From contig NZ_CANMQQ010000005.1 of NCBI RefSeq assembly GCF_947500045.1, forward strand, positions 124,001 through 188,000: DNA of 64,000 bases, read 5' to 3'. The number at the start of each line of letters is the position of its first letter. Position 1 is the stretch's first letter. Shown here piece by piece: positions 8,292 to 16,159 of the stretch. The notes beneath the pieces are model-generated. The model saw only the letters and a list, made by a program, of their open reading frames with translations. It was not told the origin of the DNA and did no database searches. The position numbers and the translations under genes are program-made. This DNA is from an uncultured Ruegeria sp. (GTDB lineage Bacteria; Pseudomonadota; Alphaproteobacteria; Rhodobacterales; Rhodobacteraceae).

Positions 8292-8312
8292 ATTGCGCGT
8301 GACGAGTTTGTG

Positions 8313-8354
8313 CCTGTAATTGCTGACCAGAAAGATTAGTATTTCCCTGTAATT
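8313..8354 (+). promoter_or_regulatory. Direct repeats upstream of tupB
   Basis: CCTGTAATT occurs at 8313-8321 and again at 8346-8354, 33 bp apart (about three helical turns), just before tupB. This fits a regulator binding one DNA face. The nearby HTH plus binding-domain regulator (10716-11588) is the obvious candidate; that link is inferred. Confidence 0.4.
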
Positions 8355-8394
8355 TATGGCACTTCGTCAGGAAATGGTGCTGAAACGGTAGAGA

Positions 8395-9108
8395 ATGCAA
8401 GAATTTGCATCAGAATTCACCCAAGCCCTCTCTCTGATCCTCGAAGGGGATTCGGAGCTGTGGGCGATTGTGCTGTTGTCGATGCGAGTTTCAGTCTTTG
8501 CTGTTCTGATTTCGGCCTTGATCGGGATGCCACTCGGGGCCGCTTTGGCCGTGGCGCGGTTTCCGGGGCGGCGCGCGTTGATTATCCTGGTGAATGCTCT
8601 GATGGGGTTTCCGCCTGTTGTGGCCGGTTTGCTGGTTTACCTGATGTTGTCGCGATCCGGACCTTTGGGCATACTGGAACTACTTTATACCCCGACTGCC
8701 ATGATCATTGCGCAGGTGGTGTTGGTGACGCCGATCATGGCTGCGCTTACCCGGCAGGTGGTTGAGATGCTGGCCGAGGAGTATTCCGAGCAGCTCCGCT
8801 CGCTTGGGGTGTCCCGGCTGGCCTCGGTTCCGGTGTTATTGTGGGATGCGCGCTTGGCGCTGGTCACTGCATTGCTGGCCGGATTTGGCCGGGCAATCGC
8901 CGAGGTGGGGGCGGTGATCATTGTCGGCGGCAATATTAATCACGTGACGCGGGTGATGACGACCACGATCGCGCTTGAGACGTCAAAAGGCAATCTGGCG
9001 CTGGCGCTGGCCTTGGGGGTGATCCTGGTTGGTTTGGCGGTGGCTGTGAACGCGATGGTCAGTGTTTTGACCCTAAGGGCCGAGCGGGAGGGGGTGCGTC
9101 ATGCGTGA
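8395..9108 (+). CDS. tupB: Tungstate ABC transporter permease TupB
   Basis: A 237-residue permease with about five membrane segments. The conserved stretch AIAEVGAVIIVGGNINHVTRVMTT is characteristic of TupB, and the EAA-like loop lies near EEYSEQLRSLGVSR. TupB forms the channel for tungstate uptake across the inner membrane. Its end overlaps the start of tupC by 8 bp. The order tupB-tupC-tupA differs from the textbook tupA-first order but keeps all three parts. Molybdate is the main alternative ligand for this superfamily. Confidence 0.88.
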   Translation: MQEFASEFTQALSLILEGDSELWAIVLLSMRVSVFAVLISALIGMPLGAALAVARFPGRRALIILVNALMGFPPVVAGLLVYLMLSRSGPLGILELLYTPTAMIIAQVVLVTPIMAALTRQVVEMLAEEYSEQLRSLGVSRLASVPVLLWDARLALVTALLAGFGRAIAEVGAVIIVGGNINHVTRVMTTTIALETSKGNLALALALGVILVGLAVAVNAMVSVLTLRAEREGVRHA

Positions 9109-9835
9109 TGTCGTGACCGAAGCGCCGGCCACACTGGAAGTCCGCGGCCTGAGTATCGCACACGAAGGCAAGGTGCTGCTTGACGTTCCGCATCTTTGTT
9201 TGGATGGCCCCGGCCCAACATTGATCCTTGGACCAAACGGGGCAGGCAAAAGCCTGCTGCTGCGCTGCCTTCATGGCCTGATTCAGCCGGACCGGGGGCG
9301 CGTTTGCCAAAATGGGGTCCTTCTGAATGGCTGCCACAAGGCGCGGCAGGCGATGGTGTTTCAACGCCCCGTATTGCTGCGCCGCTCGGTCGCGGCCAAT
9401 CTGGACTTTGTGTTAAAGCGGAAATCCATGCCCCGCGTGCAACGTAAGCCGCGTATAGACGATCTGCTGGCCGAGGGCGGGCTGGATGGCAAGGCACGTC
9501 AGCCCGCGCGATCGCTTTCGGGCGGTGAGGCGCAACGATTGGCAATCTTACGCGCTTTGGCCCTGGATCCAGAGACTTTGTTTCTGGATGAGCCCACCAG
9601 CGCATTGGACCCCAGTGCGACGCAGATGATAGAACGGATGGTTCTACGCGCTTCGGCACAAGGTGTACGTATCGTGATGGTGACCCATGACATCGGACAG
9701 GCGCGACGCTTGGCGACGGAAATCGTGATGATGCAGGCGGGGCATGTGGTGGAACAGGGGTTGGCAAGGCAGGTTCTGGAATCCCCAAAAAGCGACGAGT
9801 CACGCCGGTATCTGGATGGCGGTCTGGTCACTTGA
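9101..9835 (+). CDS. tupC: Tungstate ABC transporter ATP-binding protein TupC
   Basis: A 244-residue ATPase. Walker A is GPNGAGKS, the signature is LSGGEAQR and Walker B is TLFLDEPTSALD, with the switch histidine in MVTHDIGQA. It is short and lacks the C-terminal MOP/TOBE domain of ModC, which fits TupC rather than the molybdate ATPase. It overlaps tupB by 8 bp and is followed 22 bp later by tupA. Confidence 0.87.
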   Translation: MRDVVTEAPATLEVRGLSIAHEGKVLLDVPHLCLDGPGPTLILGPNGAGKSLLLRCLHGLIQPDRGRVCQNGVLLNGCHKARQAMVFQRPVLLRRSVAANLDFVLKRKSMPRVQRKPRIDDLLAEGGLDGKARQPARSLSGGEAQRLAILRALALDPETLFLDEPTSALDPSATQMIERMVLRASAQGVRIVMVTHDIGQARRLATEIVMMQAGHVVEQGLARQVLESPKSDESRRYLDGGLVT

Positions 9836-9857
9836 TTATCTGAGATGGAGATATCGA

Positions 9858-10673
9858 ATGATCCCTGATTTCCTTCGGGCATCACTAGTTGCGCTTGGGT
9901 TGACCGCAAGCGCCGGTTGGGCGGAAGAGCCGTTCATCATTGTGCAATCCACGACCTCGACCCAAAATTCGGGCTTACTGGATTACATCCTGCCGGGGTT
10001 TGAGGCCGAGACCGGCATCGACGTGCGTGTTGTGGCAGTTGGTACGGGGCAAGCAATCCGGAATGCGGTCAACGGCGATGGCGACGTGCTGCTTGTCCAC
10101 TCCAAACCCGCCGAAGAGCAGTTCGTGGCTGATGGCTGGGGCGTCCAGAGGTTTGATGTCATGTACAATGACTTTGTGCTCGTGGGGCCGAAGTCCGATC
10201 CGGCAGGGATCGCTGGAAGTGACGACATCATAGCCGCGCTGGCGGCTGTGGCCGAGGCTAAGTTGCCTTTTGTTTCGCGCGGGGATGACAGTGGCACGCA
10301 CAAGGCAGAGATGCGCCATTGGGGTGCCGCAGGTATCGACCCGACCGCAGCATCGGGCACCTGGTATCGCGAAGCAGGCGCAGGCATGGGGGCGGCGCTG
10401 AATGTGGCCAGTGGCATGGGAGCCTATGTTTTGACGGATCGTGCCACATGGCTCTCGTTCGGGAACCGGGGTGATCAGGAGATTCTGGTCGAAGGTGACC
10501 CGCGTTTGTTTAACCAATACGGTGTGACCCTCGTTAACCCCGAGAAGCACTCGGGCGTACGCGCCGCCGCCGGGCAGAGGTTCATAGACTGGCTGATCGG
10601 TCCAGATGGGCAGGCTGCGATTGAATCATATATGTTGGATGGCCAACAGCTGTTTTTCCCAAACGCGAACTAG
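9858..10673 (+). CDS. tupA: Tungstate-binding periplasmic protein TupA
   Basis: A 271-residue protein starting at ATG 9858, with GATGGAG before it; longer in-frame starts lie inside tupC. The signal peptide covers about residues 1-22 (ending SAGWA-EE). The TupA signature STTSTQNSGLLDY (31-43), the stretch GDGDVLLVHSKPAEEQF and the PFVSRGDDSGTH loop form the oxyanion pocket of this family. TupA captures tungstate at very low concentration, probably for tungsten enzymes such as formate dehydrogenases, none of which is in the window. Confidence 0.9.
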   Translation: MIPDFLRASLVALGLTASAGWAEEPFIIVQSTTSTQNSGLLDYILPGFEAETGIDVRVVAVGTGQAIRNAVNGDGDVLLVHSKPAEEQFVADGWGVQRFDVMYNDFVLVGPKSDPAGIAGSDDIIAALAAVAEAKLPFVSRGDDSGTHKAEMRHWGAAGIDPTAASGTWYREAGAGMGAALNVASGMGAYVLTDRATWLSFGNRGDQEILVEGDPRLFNQYGVTLVNPEKHSGVRAAAGQRFIDWLIGPDGQAAIESYMLDGQQLFFPNAN

Positions 10674-10715
10674 ATTTAGCCTTCGGTTTAGGGCCATGGA
10701 AAAAGGTAATGTGCT

Positions 10716-11588
10716 TCAGCCACTGGCACCGTTGTGATGGATTTGACCCAGATTGGTAAGATCATACCCACCCAGTTCTGCAGCCCGTTCGCTGAAACGC
10801 TCGGATTGCAGGAACTGGGTCAGGGTCTGCATGGGCGGATCGAAGAATGCGCGACGCCAGATGGCCAGGTCCAGACGTTCAGAATGTGTTTGGACGAAGG
10901 TCAAGCCGTAAGAACGCGCAAGCGCTCCGAGGCCAAAGCCGATCTCGGCCTTCCCATCGCGCAGGGCATTGGCCAATTCTTCCTCGGTGCGGGCGCAGAC
11001 GGGCAGGGGATTCAGATCCTCACGGCCAAGCCCGTGTCGGGCGAGTTCCGTGTCGAACAAGCGTTGGCTCGCGGCGCTGTCCTGACGCAAGATAACGCGG
11101 CGGGCCTTTAAATCCGGAAACCCGGATATATCGGACACCCTGGGCGCCAGCAGCAGCCCGCGTCGGCGATGGGCAATCTGGTAGAGGATAACCGGGGCGT
11201 TCCCCATTCCGTCCCGCATGGACTGAGTGTTAAAACCGTCGGGTTCATGGATATGCAGCGCAGCGGCCTGCGCAGTGCGGTCGGACAGTCGCTTCAACCC
11301 ATCAAACGATCCATCATAGTATGTGGCCAGCCCCGATCCGCTTTCCCGCAGGGCCCAATCCAACAGCGGATCATGGCTACCGGCAACGATGGGGGGCAGG
11401 GGCGGCTCGGCCACTTGTGGACCAGATCGCGAGGCGTTGAGCCACGCAACGACTTCAGTCTTGGGAAACAGCAGCTTACCCATGGCCCGCACGCAGGGTA
11501 TCTCGCCGGATGAGGCCAGATCATAGGCTTTCCGCTCCCCAATGCGCAGCAGGTCCGCCAGTTCGCGTGTGGTCAGGTACTGTGACAT
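10716..11588 (-). CDS. HTH (excisionase-type) regulator with periplasmic-binding-protein-like sensor domain
   Basis: A 290-residue protein. Residues about 4-50 form an excisionase/MerR-like helix-turn-helix (LTTRELADLLRIGERKAYDLA, then VVAWLN). Residues about 62-285 resemble the molybdate-type binding-protein fold (COG1910-like), with RRVILRQDSAASQRLFDTEL and the KAEIGFGLGALA segment. There is no signal peptide, so it is cytosolic. It converges on tupBCA, suggesting a one-component oxyanion sensor for that operon. It differs from ModE, which has MOP domains. Its ATG directly follows the stop of a 41-codon ORF, with no ribosome-binding site of its own. Confidence 0.82.
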   Translation of the reverse strand: MSQYLTTRELADLLRIGERKAYDLASSGEIPCVRAMGKLLFPKTEVVAWLNASRSGPQVAEPPLPPIVAGSHDPLLDWALRESGSGLATYYDGSFDGLKRLSDRTAQAAALHIHEPDGFNTQSMRDGMGNAPVILYQIAHRRRGLLLAPRVSDISGFPDLKARRVILRQDSAASQRLFDTELARHGLGREDLNPLPVCARTEEELANALRDGKAEIGFGLGALARSYGLTFVQTHSERLDLAIWRRAFFDPPMQTLTQFLQSERFSERAAELGGYDLTNLGQIHHNGASG

Positions 11589-11714
11589 TCAGCTGAAACG
11601 CATCGTAGAACCGACGCTTGCATCTGCGGCGCCGAAGCCGATCTGATTTAGCATGGTCGGCGGGGTGTCGGTGACGGGGACCATCACAACGAAGACGGAA
11701 GGGAATGCTCTCAT
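11589..11714 (-). CDS. Candidate 41-aa leader/micro-protein coupled to the HTH-PBP regulator
   Basis: ATG 11714 has a near-perfect GGAGGAG ribosome-binding site five bases away. The frame runs 41 codons and ends in TGA at 11589-11591, directly abutting the regulator ATG (TGAATG). The peptide starts MRAFPSVFVVMVPVTDTPPT and ends TMRFS; it shows no membrane helix, cysteines or family resemblance. The arrangement fits translational coupling or a leader ORF. It is unproven because a 41-codon frame can arise by chance. Confidence 0.5.
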   Translation of the reverse strand: MRAFPSVFVVMVPVTDTPPTMLNQIGFGAADASVGSTMRFS

Positions 11715-12207
11715 GGTCTCCTCCAATTTGATTTCGGGGTGCCATCGCGCGCCGCAGGAACGCGATCAGATCATTTCGGTACTACGACCCGATGATCCGC
11801 CGCATCGGTATCATTAACCTCGGAATGTAATGGACCGGTTCCTTGTCGAAAAGAGTAATTAACGTCATTTCATTCCAAATGATATCAGAGTCTTGCAGTG
11901 TGTCAGAATAGATATGGTCGAGTAATACGCTTGCTGTCCGCCCGAAGATTCCGCGCAATTTTGCACCTGCGCGACGCTAGCGCGGCAGAATGTTTTTATG
12001 TGTCATGGCTCATTAGGTGGTCGAGCGGGCACACCGCCCTGCACATCCGATCAATGCATATAGGTCACCGAGTTTCCGCTACTGCAAAAGACCCGAGACT
12101 GACATCTCATTGGTTAAAGCAAGGCCAATTGCCTGTTGCGACCAAGAGGGGGTGGCGGTGACAGAACCGGTGCGTTAAATGAACAGGAAGAGACGGAGGC
12201 ACATGCA
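11715..12207. other. Intergenic region without a convincing gene
   Basis: About 490 bp between the regulator/leader and mrp. It holds an inverted repeat TCATTT-N6-AAATGA (11865-11882) in an AT-rich patch, a plausible operator or promoter region. Possible short frames (e.g. 11898-12161, 87 codons) lack a ribosome-binding site and family features. No tRNA or known RNA was recognised. Confidence 0.5.
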
Positions 12208-12279
12208 ATGAGCGGCGACCATAATCTGTCGATACGCAAGACCATATGTGCAGGGCGATTCAAGGAAAAGATGGTATGA
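12208..12279 (+). CDS. Possible 23-aa upstream ORF coupled to mrp
   Basis: ATG 12208 is preceded by GGAGG at 12195-12199. The 23-codon frame (starting MSGDHNLSIRKT) ends with TGA overlapping the mrp ATG as ATGA. A 10-codon frame starting at ATG 12179 likewise ends in an ATGA overlap with this one. This could couple mrp translation to leader translation, but so short a frame may be chance. Confidence 0.35.
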   Translation: MSGDHNLSIRKTICAGRFKEKMV

Positions 12280-13337
12280 GCATCCGTGACGCGGTTCTGG
12301 CGAGCCTGAAAAAGATTGCAGATCCGGTTTCGGGTCAGGATATCGTGAGCGCGGGCATCGTGCGCGCATTGAATGTCGAAGGCGACACGGTGCGGTTCGT
12401 ATTGGAAATTGACCCCAAGCTGGCCGAGAAGATGGAACCCGTGCGCGCCACGGCCGAGCAGGCGGCGCAGATGGTAGAGGGCGTGTCCAAGGTCTCAGCC
12501 ATGCTGACCGCGCATTCGGAAAAAGCTCCGCCTGATTTGAAGCCCAAGCCCAAGCCCTCGCAAACCGGCCCTCAGGCTGTGCCAGGCGTGGACCGGATTA
12601 TCGCTGTGGCGTCAGGCAAGGGTGGCGTTGGCAAATCCACCGTATCGGCCAATCTCGCCTGTGCGCTGGCCGCCGAAGGCCGCCGCGTGGGCCTGTTGGA
12701 TGCTGATGTATATGGTCCATCCCAGCCCCGGATGCTGGGTGTCTCGGGCCGTCCAGCCAGCCCGGATGGCAAGACGATTCTGCCGCTACGCAACCACGGT
12801 GTTACCATGATGTCGATGGGTCTAATGACCAATGAAGGGCAGGCCGTGGTTTGGCGTGGCCCGATGCTGATGGGTGCACTCCAGCAGATGATGAGCCAGG
12901 TTCAATGGGGCACGCTGGATGTGCTGATTGTTGATCTGCCGCCCGGCACTGGCGACGTTCAACTGACGCTCAGCCAGAAGTTTCAGGTGGATGGGGCCAT
13001 TGTTGTCTCGACCCCGCAGGACGTGGCCCTGATCGATGCCCGTAAGGGGATCGATATGTTCAACCAGCTCAAGACGCCCATCGTTGGGATGATCGAGAAT
13101 ATGTCGACCCATATCTGTTCGAATTGCGGGCATGAGGAACATGTATTCGGTCATGGCGGCGTCGCATCCGAGGCCGAGGCACTGGGTGTACCGCTGCTGG
13201 GTGAAATTCCGCTGCATCTGGATATCCGCGTGGCGGCAGACGGAGGCACACCTATCGTGGTCAGCAAACCCGACAGCCCGCAGGCCGGGGCATTTCAAAA
13301 GATAGCTCGTGAGCTCATCGCCAAGGGCAACGCGTAA
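12276..13337 (+). CDS. apbC: Fe-S cluster carrier ATPase Mrp/ApbC
   Basis: A 353-residue P-loop scaffold that binds and transfers Fe-S clusters in the cytosol. The N-terminal DUF59/MIP18-like domain covers about residues 1-90. A linker rich in Pro/Lys then leads to the deviant Walker A GKGGVGKST, the switch motif DADVYGPSQP and DLPPGTGD. The cluster-binding CSNCG (CxxC) lies in the C-terminal third. ATG 12276 follows AAGGAAAAG at normal spacing. It appears to be monocistronic. Confidence 0.92.
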   Translation: MSIRDAVLASLKKIADPVSGQDIVSAGIVRALNVEGDTVRFVLEIDPKLAEKMEPVRATAEQAAQMVEGVSKVSAMLTAHSEKAPPDLKPKPKPSQTGPQAVPGVDRIIAVASGKGGVGKSTVSANLACALAAEGRRVGLLDADVYGPSQPRMLGVSGRPASPDGKTILPLRNHGVTMMSMGLMTNEGQAVVWRGPMLMGALQQMMSQVQWGTLDVLIVDLPPGTGDVQLTLSQKFQVDGAIVVSTPQDVALIDARKGIDMFNQLKTPIVGMIENMSTHICSNCGHEEHVFGHGGVASEAEALGVPLLGEIPLHLDIRVAADGGTPIVVSKPDSPQAGAFQKIARELIAKGNA

Positions 13338-13612
13338 CCCATCCGGTCTTTCCCGGTCTGCACGCAGGTTATCCGGCTCAAGATGGGGAAGGCCTGTCAG
13401 GGCGTTCTGGCCCCGCCAGAGGTTGCGGTGCATCTGGGTTGGTGTGATCTGCGTGAGCGTTGCCCCAAGTCAGGCGATGAAAGTTTCGGCTTCGTCCGCT
13501 GAAGTGGGCGAGGATCACACACCGAGTACCTAACTGACCGTCGAAGCGTTTCGTCTGATCACCCGTAAGACACGCAGCTTGAGAAGTTCGCCGTTTACGG
13601 ATCAGCGGACGA

Positions 13613-14149
13613 TCAAATTAGGTCTGCGAATCCGCCAAATTGCCCGCGTTTGAAGATCAGCCCCTGACCGGGGCGATGCATGACCTGTTCGACATGGCCG
13701 ACAAGGATCAGGTGATCCCCGGCCTCGTGGCGTGCTGACAAGCGACAGTCGAAACGGGCAAGGCATTCTGCAAGTCGGGGCCGCCCGGCCTCATCTTCCT
13801 GCCAATCTGCATGAGAGAAATCAAACCCGTTATGCGCGAACTTCAAGGCCCGATCATGCTGATCCTGTGCCATCACGTGGATCGCATAATGTGCGCAGGT
13901 GCTAAAGGCGTCATACCGATTCGAGTTTCGATCCAGGCACCACAAAACCAGCGGCGGGTCCAGCGAGACGGACGCAAACGAGTTCACCGTGATCGCAGCC
14001 GGGCCATTCTCGGTATTGGTGGTCACGACAGTGACGCCAGTTCCGAAACAACCCAGGGCCTCGCGAAAGGCAAGGCTCTTCTCTGGGCCGGGAATGAATG
14101 TTTTTTCGGTCATCAGGCGCTCGTTCGATGGGCCTGTCTCAGGTGCCAT
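13613..14149 (-). CDS. Flavin reductase-like FMN-binding protein
   Basis: A 178-residue member of the flavin reductase (HpaC/RutF-like) family, typified by FREALGCFGTGVTVVTT near the N-terminus, then NSFASVSLDPPLVLWCLDRNS and a C-terminal FKRGQFGGF. Such enzymes reduce FMN with NAD(P)H for two-component monooxygenases or act alone. No partner oxygenase lies beside it. An internal ATG at 14113 (MTEKTF) is an equally good start; neither has a clear ribosome-binding site. The 275 bp between mrp and this gene hold nothing recognisable. Confidence 0.85.
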   Translation of the reverse strand: MAPETGPSNERLMTEKTFIPGPEKSLAFREALGCFGTGVTVVTTNTENGPAAITVNSFASVSLDPPLVLWCLDRNSNRYDAFSTCAHYAIHVMAQDQHDRALKFAHNGFDFSHADWQEDEAGRPRLAECLARFDCRLSARHEAGDHLILVGHVEQVMHRPGQGLIFKRGQFGGFADLI

Positions 14150-14198
14150 GTAGCGCGGGGATTGTCCACGAAAAGCTGCGGTGAAATTGGGTTTGCCG

Positions 14199-15611
14199 TC
14201 AGTTTAAATCTTCCAGAAGTCGCCCGTGTTTGCGGGTCTCCGCGATGACATCGCCAAAGGTCACCAAACCGCGGGCCGATAGCATGGGCAGCATTCGAAC
14301 CAATGCTTCTGCTGTGGCGACGGCATCGCCCATTGCTGTATGGCGCAGGGTTTCCGGGATGGTGATGCCCAGCCGATCGCAGACCGCATCCAGCGTGTGG
14401 GTTTCACTTGCGCCGAACAGCAGGGCCGACAGAAGAACCGTGTCCAGTATCGGGTGAGTCCAATCCACCTCCATCCGTGCAGCATGACGCCGTAAAAAGG
14501 CCATGTCGAATGGTGCGTTATGGGCAACAATCACCGCGTCACGGGCGAATTGATGAAAGCTGCGCCCGGCGTCGGCGATGTCGGGTGCACCCTGGACCAT
14601 GCGGTCGCTGACCTTGTGTACCTTGGTTGAGGCAGGTGGGATAGGAATGCCCGGATTGACCAGCATGTCGAGCTGCTCACCCTCGACGATCTTGCCTTTG
14701 ACAACCCGAACAGCGCCGATCTGTACGATCTCATCCTTGTGAGGCAGCAGGCCGGTTGTTTCGGTGTCAAAAACCACGAAACAAAGATCCGACAGGGTGC
14801 GATCCTCGAATACGTCATCACCCGGAGCCTCGAGCAGATCGAAATCATAGACAAGGGGACGGGCGTCCTCGGGCGGGATACGTGCGACACTGCCTTCGAA
14901 GACCAGCATGTATCCCGGCGCATCACCCAGCGGTTTCATCCGCGCGGAATAGGTTTGCCGCCCATCGATGCTGGACAAGGTACAATAGACATCCATCCCG
15001 GTTGTGGTCATCTCTTTGTAAGCATCGGTCAAACCAGTGCTTTCGAGGTAATCAAACAATGAGGCATTCAGTCGGGGATGCGCGATCTGCGCGAGAACTC
15101 CGGCGGCCTGAGCGTCATACAGAACGATCTGGTGCTTTGGACCAGCCAGAAGCATCGCAACGGGTATTTCGGTAAGCAGAGCGGTGAGCCGTTTTTTTTC
15201 CGTGGCCAGATGAGCGGTTTCTGCAGCGACGGCTTCGGCGGTGGTCATGGCGTTTTCTGCCAGTTGCTCTGCCAACCCCGCAGCGGCAGGGGCCAGATCA
15301 CCCAAATAGCGCGCCGCCTGCAGATCGAGATCAGTGCTGACCCCAGCGTGGGCGCGGGCGCGGAGCTGCGACGAAAGCCGCTCGATCGGTTTGGCTACGT
15401 TGTCATCGAACAACAGCCAGATCCCTGCAACCAACCCGAGTAAACCAAAGGCGATCAGGGCATCCGCGAAAATGAACGCGTTGATCAGCGACGGATCGGC
15501 GACGCGTTTGTAACTGAACCATAAGGCCGCCGTGCTGACAAAGATCCCGCCCATTGCCAGCAGGCAAAAGAACAGGAAAATGCGCAGGCGTAGGCTCAGC
15601 TTGTGCAACAT
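14199..15611 (-). CDS. Membrane-anchored PAS plus DnaQ-like 3'-5' exonuclease
   Basis: A 470-residue protein starting at ATG 15611, two bases after the upstream stop; TTG 15626 is also in frame. Two membrane helices (about 11-32 and 44-68) are followed by a HAMP-like stretch and coiled coil (70-150), a PAS-like domain (about 150-245) and a DEDDh exonuclease (275-445). All catalytic residues are present: Asp282 and Glu284 (FDTETTGL), Asp369 (AHNAPFD), His424 and Asp429 (HTAMGDA). The front half looks like a sensor kinase, but the output is a nuclease. It lies in the acetate cluster beside the CBS/nucleotidyltransferase gene, a pairing I recall from other proteobacteria. Function unknown. Confidence 0.85.
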   Translation of the reverse strand: MLHKLSLRLRIFLFFCLLAMGGIFVSTAALWFSYKRVADPSLINAFIFADALIAFGLLGLVAGIWLLFDDNVAKPIERLSSQLRARAHAGVSTDLDLQAARYLGDLAPAAAGLAEQLAENAMTTAEAVAAETAHLATEKKRLTALLTEIPVAMLLAGPKHQIVLYDAQAAGVLAQIAHPRLNASLFDYLESTGLTDAYKEMTTTGMDVYCTLSSIDGRQTYSARMKPLGDAPGYMLVFEGSVARIPPEDARPLVYDFDLLEAPGDDVFEDRTLSDLCFVVFDTETTGLLPHKDEIVQIGAVRVVKGKIVEGEQLDMLVNPGIPIPPASTKVHKVSDRMVQGAPDIADAGRSFHQFARDAVIVAHNAPFDMAFLRRHAARMEVDWTHPILDTVLLSALLFGASETHTLDAVCDRLGITIPETLRHTAMGDAVATAEALVRMLPMLSARGLVTFGDVIAETRKHGRLLEDLN

Positions 15612-15613
15612 GA

Positions 15614-16132
15614 TCAGGCCTCGCAAGTGGCTCGGATCACTGGGTCGTCAGCTGGGGCTTTGATCCAATCGGCGTTCTGCAACCGCCCGTCATCTGAAAA
15701 TTCTGCGCCGTCGGCCAGATTGGCGCGGGTGTTTTCGGCACAGTTTACGGCGACAGGAACCATCGACTGTGGCGCCCAGCGACCAAAGAAATAAAGGTCA
15801 ACAAGGCGTTGATCTGGCAGGTTTTCATTGGTGCGTACGGAAATTGTATCAATCGCGGCAAACCGGTCTACGAAGGGCACGGCATATGTCCAGGGTCGGT
15901 AGAACGCCCGGCTTTCAACTTTCTGAACAATGGCCAAACTGTCCGGCAACTGGTCCCGGGTACGATCATACCAGGAGTATTCGCTTGAGATCGTCATCGC
16001 GATCATTCCAACGCCCGCCGCAACCGGGGCGGCCCATTTCGGCAACCGACCTCCGGTCAGCTTGTTCAGAACCATTACGATCCCAGCAAAGGCAAAACCT
16101 GCAAAAACAGTGCCGATTAGTTCCAGAAACAT
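15614..16132 (-). CDS. Membrane protein of unknown function (172 aa)
   Basis: A 172-residue protein with two predicted N-terminal helices (about residues 3-23 and 33-48), then a soluble region with two cysteines (AVNCAENT, ATCEA) that probably faces the periplasm. No catalytic motif was recognised. It sits between the CBS/nucleotidyltransferase gene (27 bp upstream) and the membrane-bound exonuclease (2 bp downstream) and is almost certainly co-transcribed. It may be a partner for the membrane exonuclease (inference). Confidence 0.7.
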   Translation of the reverse strand: MFLELIGTVFAGFAFAGIVMVLNKLTGGRLPKWAAPVAAGVGMIAMTISSEYSWYDRTRDQLPDSLAIVQKVESRAFYRPWTYAVPFVDRFAAIDTISVRTNENLPDQRLVDLYFFGRWAPQSMVPVAVNCAENTRANLADGAEFSDDGRLQNADWIKAPADDPVIRATCEA

Positions 16133-16159
16133 ATTGCCTCTCCGTTGTTCACGCTCGCA

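Noticed and set aside
11898-12161. 87-codon frame in the gap before mrp
   Set aside because: No ribosome-binding site, odd composition (many Arg/His/Ser) and no similarity recognised.
13338-13612. Possible gene remnant between mrp and the flavin reductase
   Set aside because: Short frames present in several directions but none with motifs or a ribosome-binding site.
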